From: Bacteroidales bacterium UBA4347
Lineage (GTDB): Bacteria; Bacteroidota; Bacteroidia; Bacteroidales; P3
Direction of reading: 5' to 3'
Assembly: GCA_002394185.1 (NCBI GenBank)
Contig: DGTB01000219.1
Span: forward strand, 296-16,895
DNA: 16,600 nucleotides
The stretch's first letter is position 1, and the number at the start of each line of letters is the position of its first letter. The notes beneath the pieces were generated by a model. That model was given only the letters and a program-made list of their open reading frames with translations. It had not been told where the DNA came from and searched no databases. The position numbers were made by a program, and so were the translations under genes. This document shows positions 13,197 through 16,600 of this stretch, one piece after another.

Positions 13197-16100
13197 TTAA
13201 ACATCCTCTTCGAGGGACACCTGGCGTATGTGTACAGGGGGCTGCAGGAAGAGCAGCCATCCACTCACCTTGGGGTAGCCCATGGCACTGACGGCACGGC
13301 AATATCTGCGCACCTGTTTGTCGTAGTCGTATCCATGGTCACTTCCCGTCTTGTAGTCCACCACCCATGTCTCCCCGGGGGCAAAGACCACCCTGTCGGG
13401 ACGGCCGGTTTCCGAACCGTCGGTGAGGTCGCACTCATTCTTGTAGCGGTAGGCAGGGTCGAAGAATCGTGCCATATCGGGGCGCGTCAGCACCTCGTGC
13501 GCCAAAGCCCTTAGCTTGCCACGCTCTTCGGCCTCTATCTTTTCCTTCTCCAGGAAGGCCTCGATGGCAGCCTCCACCCCGGGACCGGAGCTGCCGATGG
13601 TGGACAGCAATGCATGGGCGTTGATTCCGAAGCGCTTGCGCTCCTCCAGCATGGGCGTTATGGCCCGCTCGGCGGTAGAGGCTATCATCACCTTGGGAGT
13701 CCAGTCGGCATAGCCCAGCCGGCGCACATACTCGCCCTTCACCTTCTTCTCCTTCTTGGCCACATGGTGGAAATCCACGTCGCCGTAGTCCCTGCGGTCG
13801 CCCACATAGTCCTTCAGCATGCGGGCGTAGCTCTGCGTGGTGCTCTTGTCCTGCGGCTCGGGACAGACCACAAAAAGCTGCTCCTCGGGACGTGTGAACG
13901 CTACATATAATATATTAAGGTCATCGACCGCCGACGACTCCAACTCGCGGTCGCGGTCGTTGTCGAAGCGCGTCGAGGTGCTCTTGCTCAGGGTGACGCA
14001 CGCTGCCGGCAGGGCCTTGCCGCCGGGATCGAAGCCCTTGGCCGCATCGACCCATATCTCGTTGCCTCGCGTGCCGGTGCCGAAGAAGGGACAGATGACC
14101 ACCGGTGCCTGCAAACCCTTGGCCTTGTGGATGGTCATCAGGCGGATGGCGTTGCCCTCCTCCGACGATGCCGCCGAGAGGTCGGGATGCGCATCGAACC
14201 ATTCCAGAAAGTCGCCCAAACTCTGGTTGTGGCGAGACGAGAAGGCGGCGGCACGATTGAGCAGCGACGCCACGTAGGCGATGTCCACGCCATCGAGCCG
14301 CAACGTGCGCAGCAAATCCTCGCAGCAGTCGTAGAGGCTCATCGAGAGCAGGCGTCCACTGTTGAAATCCATGCCCTCGGCGGCCAGGGCGGCATGCAAA
14401 TCCACGCCCCCTTCGGCAAGGAACACCTCCTCGTGCACACTGCGTATGATATTCATGGCCTTCAGGCGGTGCAGCAACTCGGCTGCCGCCACTCGGTCGG
14501 TGGCGTCGTGCAGGAAACGCAACGCTGCCACCAAAGCCATGACGGCCTGGCTGTTGCGCAGGTAGAACGACTCGGCGGAGCTCTGCTCATAGGAGCCCAG
14601 CAGGTAGGTGCCGATGGCGGCAAGCTCGCGCTTGGTGCGCCCGAGGATCATGATGTCGCGCGGCTGGTAGCCCTGCTCGCCCACTAAATGGTCTATTATC
14701 TCCAGCACTCGCTGGCATATAGCGTCCGGTTCCTTGGCGTCGACAAACGAGATGCCGACATGCCCCACCAGGCGTTCCTCTTTCGTCCCGTCCACCTCCT
14801 GGCGCAGCTCCTCCTTGCCTGCGGGGCAGTCGCCGTCGGGGCCGAGGTAGATCTTGCGCGCCAAGTCGATATCCGCGTAGCGCTCGCGCACCAGCCACGA
14901 AAAGAAATCGTTGTTGAATTGCACCACGGCATCGGCCGTACGGTAGTTGACCCGCAGGTTGTCGAAGCTGTAGTTGCCCGGCTGGGCAAGGACCTGCCCG
15001 TGCAGCTGCATCCCTTCCACCCTGGGCAACGCAACAAACTGGCGCACATCGCCTTGGCGGAAACGGTAGATGGCCTGCTTGCCGTCGCCCACCACGAGCG
15101 ACTTTTTGCCCTCGGACACACCGTTTTCCAGCAGCGGCACCAGGTTCTGCCACTGCAGCACCGAGGTGTCCTGGAACTCGTCTATGAGGAAATGGCGGTA
15201 GCGGCTGCCCAGGCGCTCGTAGATGAAGGGGGCCGGCTCCTCCTGCACCACGCGGTTGATGAGGCGGTTGAAGTCCGAAAGGTGCACCACCTCGTTGTCG
15301 CGGGCGTAGAGGCGCATCTGGCGGTCCAGCTCGCCGAGCAGGGCCATGGAATACAGCTTGCCCAGCAGCAGGCGGCAGGTATTGTAGTCGACCCGCGGAC
15401 CGTCGAGCAGCTCCTTGAGCTTGAAGTACAGCTCCCTCAGCGGCTGGGCAATGCGGTCGGTGCCGGGGAAGGAGGTTTTCGACTTGCAGAGCATGTCGCC
15501 ATTGTAGTCCACAGCCCCGAAAACGTTGACAACATAGCTGTTGGGCGCCACCGCTTTCTTGTCGCGCAGCGACTCGCGGAAGTGTTCCATCTTCTCGAAG
15601 AAGGCATAGAGGCCCGACTTGCCGCGGTTGCAGTCGTCGACGGTCATGCCGATGCTGCGCAGCAGATCCATAGCCTTGACGCCCAGGGCCTCGACACGCT
15701 CCTCATAATCGGCGCAGTACTTGCGGTAGCGGTCGTGCATCTCCATGTAGTCGGCCAGCGTGTAGCGCGAGAGCTGCCTGAGGTAGACATCGGTGCCCTC
15801 GGCAAAGAGCTGGCGGGCCAGCACGGTGAGAGCCCCGACGATGTCGAAGTTCTTGTCCTCCTCCATGTTGCTCACGGCATAACGGCTCACCATCTCGGTC
15901 AGCGCCTCCTGGCCCGGCGTGCCCACCAGGGCCATCAGGCCGCTGACGGCATGCTCGATGAGGTCGTCCTGCTCTATCATCACCTCGAAGTTGACGGGCT
16001 GCTCCAGGTCGTGGGCGAAGGTGCGCACCACTCGGTGCATGAAGCTGTCGATGGTGCAGACCGAGAGGTCGCTGTAGCGATGGAGAATGGCGCTGCGCAG

Positions 16101-16448
16101 ATCGGCCGACATCGAGCGCAGGTCGGCGTCGGTGAGCGCCGGCAGGTGCGCCTTGTGGCGGTCGATATTGAGGGCCTCCAGCAGCGGCCCGCCCATCTTC
16201 GTCTTGTCAGGGTCGGTGCCGTGCTCCGCCATCTGGCCCAGATACTCCATGATGCGGCTCTTCATCTCGTTGGCGGCCTTGTTGGTGAACGTGATGGCCA
16301 GGATGCCGCGGAACCGCGTCTCCACATTGCCCGGCCCGCCGGCCATGGCCAGCCGCAGGTATTCCTTCACCAGGCCGAAGGTCTTGCCCGAACCGGCAGC
16401 GGCCTTGCTGATCACAAAAGGATTGTAAGTGTGGTCTATAGTCTCCAT
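13197..16448 (-). CDS. AddA/RecB-like UvrD helicase with C-terminal nuclease domain
   Basis: 1083 aa from the proposed start. Helicase-nuclease that unwinds and trims double-strand-break ends for RecA. All superfamily-1 motifs are visible: Walker A AAAGSGKT (16-23), Ia AITFTNKAANEM, Ic CTIDSFMHR, II DEFQDTS from residue 423, III VVGDGKQAIYRFRQGD (about 450), IV NYRTAD (about 500), V TIHKAKGLQAPVV (about 768), VI LYVAFTRPEEQL (about 845). The C-terminal RecB-type nuclease has FGINAHAL (about 939), PDRVVF and DYKTG (about 1029) followed by QVRRY, so it looks active. The frame is open to 16499, but a -7 box at 16469-16476 lies within that extension, and METIDHTYNPFVISKAAAGSGKT is the natural N-terminus. 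No addB-like partner is in the window. AddA is favoured over RecB by size, but the name is uncertain. Confidence 0.92.
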   Translation of the reverse strand: METIDHTYNPFVISKAAAGSGKTFGLVKEYLRLAMAGGPGNVETRFRGILAITFTNKAANEMKSRIMEYLGQMAEHGTDPDKTKMGGPLLEALNIDRHKAHLPALTDADLRSMSADLRSAILHRYSDLSVCTIDSFMHRVVRTFAHDLEQPVNFEVMIEQDDLIEHAVSGLMALVGTPGQEALTEMVSRYAVSNMEEDKNFDIVGALTVLARQLFAEGTDVYLRQLSRYTLADYMEMHDRYRKYCADYEERVEALGVKAMDLLRSIGMTVDDCNRGKSGLYAFFEKMEHFRESLRDKKAVAPNSYVVNVFGAVDYNGDMLCKSKTSFPGTDRIAQPLRELYFKLKELLDGPRVDYNTCRLLLGKLYSMALLGELDRQMRLYARDNEVVHLSDFNRLINRVVQEEPAPFIYERLGSRYRHFLIDEFQDTSVLQWQNLVPLLENGVSEGKKSLVVGDGKQAIYRFRQGDVRQFVALPRVEGMQLHGQVLAQPGNYSFDNLRVNYRTADAVVQFNNDFFSWLVRERYADIDLARKIYLGPDGDCPAGKEELRQEVDGTKEERLVGHVGISFVDAKEPDAICQRVLEIIDHLVGEQGYQPRDIMILGRTKRELAAIGTYLLGSYEQSSAESFYLRNSQAVMALVAALRFLHDATDRVAAAELLHRLKAMNIIRSVHEEVFLAEGGVDLHAALAAEGMDFNSGRLLSMSLYDCCEDLLRTLRLDGVDIAYVASLLNRAAAFSSRHNQSLGDFLEWFDAHPDLSAASSEEGNAIRLMTIHKAKGLQAPVVICPFFGTGTRGNEIWVDAAKGFDPGGKALPAACVTLSKSTSTRFDNDRDRELESSAVDDLNILYVAFTRPEEQLFVVCPEPQDKSTTQSYARMLKDYVGDRRDYGDVDFHHVAKKEKKVKGEYVRRLGYADWTPKVMIASTAERAITPMLEERKRFGINAHALLSTIGSSGPGVEAAIEAFLEKEKIEAEERGKLRALAHEVLTRPDMARFFDPAYRYKNECDLTDGSETGRPDRVVFAPGETWVVDYKTGSDHGYDYDKQVRRYCRAVSAMGYPKVSGWLLFLQPPVHIRQVSLEEDV

Positions 16449-16468
16449 CTCGAGGTCGTTTTGGAATG

Positions 16469-16476
16469 CAAAATTA
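16469..16476 (-). promoter_or_regulatory. -7 promoter element for the helicase-nuclease gene
   Basis: TAATTTTG on the minus strand is a perfect TAnnTTTG match, about 20 bases before the ATG at 16448. No TTTG is at ideal spacing: one lies 11 bases and a TTG 22 bases upstream. It supports the shorter protein start. Confidence 0.5.
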
Positions 16477-16563
16477 CAAAAAATATTCAAAACGCACACA
16501 ATTATTTTTCACCCCCCGCCCAACCCGGGTCAAAACCCTACCCGAGACGTGTCTGATACGGCC

Positions 16564-16600
16564 GTTCTTATATTGTTTTTATATTGTTTACATATTGTTC
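16564..16600. repeat. 11-bp-period tandem repeat at the right end
   Basis: Consecutive 11-mers GTTCTTATATT, GTTTTTATATT, GTTTACATATT and the start of a fourth (GTTC). The reverse complement, rotated, reads GAACAATATAA, one base different from GAACTATATAA at the left end. So the same repeat type occurs in the opposite orientation. The array is cut by the window edge. The 63 bases between it and the helicase start extension (16501-16563) show nothing clear. Confidence 0.7.

Noticed and set aside
16449..16499. Longer helicase-nuclease with 17 extra N-terminal residues
   Set aside because: A TAATTTTG promoter element lies in this stretch and relatives begin close to the Walker A motif.
14688..16556. 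Open frame of 622 codons antisense to the helicase-nuclease gene
   Set aside because: Shadow of a gene with all SF1 helicase motifs; the composition is typical of reverse reading and no domain is recognisable.

Overview
The window looks like chromosome from a GC-rich member of the Bacteroidota, probably Bacteroidales. Supporting signs are several upstream regions with the Bacteroidota-type -7 element TAnnTTTG and a TTTG about 19-20 bases before it, start codons without clear Shine-Dalgarno sequences, a Bacteroidota-style TonB, and LolD, RuvB and HutI proteins of the kind found in that phylum. Genus cannot be told from the sequence. No tRNA, rRNA, CRISPR array or transposase gene was seen.

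Layout. 1-121: 11-bp-period repeat array. 122-2946, minus strand: hutI, lolD and rlmB, a probable operon read from a promoter in front of hutI. 2996-5107, minus strand: a small lipoprotein gene; then ruvB with its promoter and a secreted protein gene 4 bp downstream. 5031-5473: a 443-bp gene-free divergent region with phased A-tracts, a second 11-bp-period array and a hairpin. 5474-7950, plus strand: a tandem universal stress protein, an HI0933/YhiN-type flavoprotein and a small secreted protein. 8093-10414, plus strand: two related small membrane proteins followed by a decayed potassium/proton antiporter. 10421-16476, minus strand: an ABC-F ATPase, a TonB protein with an intrinsic terminator between them, and a large AddA/RecB-like helicase-nuclease. 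16564-16600: an 11-bp-period array whose unit is the near reverse complement of the one at the left end.

Most genes are housekeeping: Holliday-junction branch migration, double-strand-break end processing, rRNA methylation, lipoprotein release, TonB energy transduction, histidine breakdown and stress response. The unusual material lies between and inside them. (1) A 27-nt palindromic element sits in the same reading frame inside both rlmB and hutI, with a compensated base-pair change in its stem, as in in-frame mobile palindromes such as the Rickettsia palindromic elements. (2) Several spacers are filled with degenerate tandem repeats of 7, 8 or 11 bp. (3) The antiporter gene carries two apparent frameshifts and an internal deletion. 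(4) An intrinsic terminator ends three bases before the ABC-F start codon. Nothing here is a recognisable defence or mobile island. The palindromic element and the period-locked spacer repeats are the best candidates for something undescribed.
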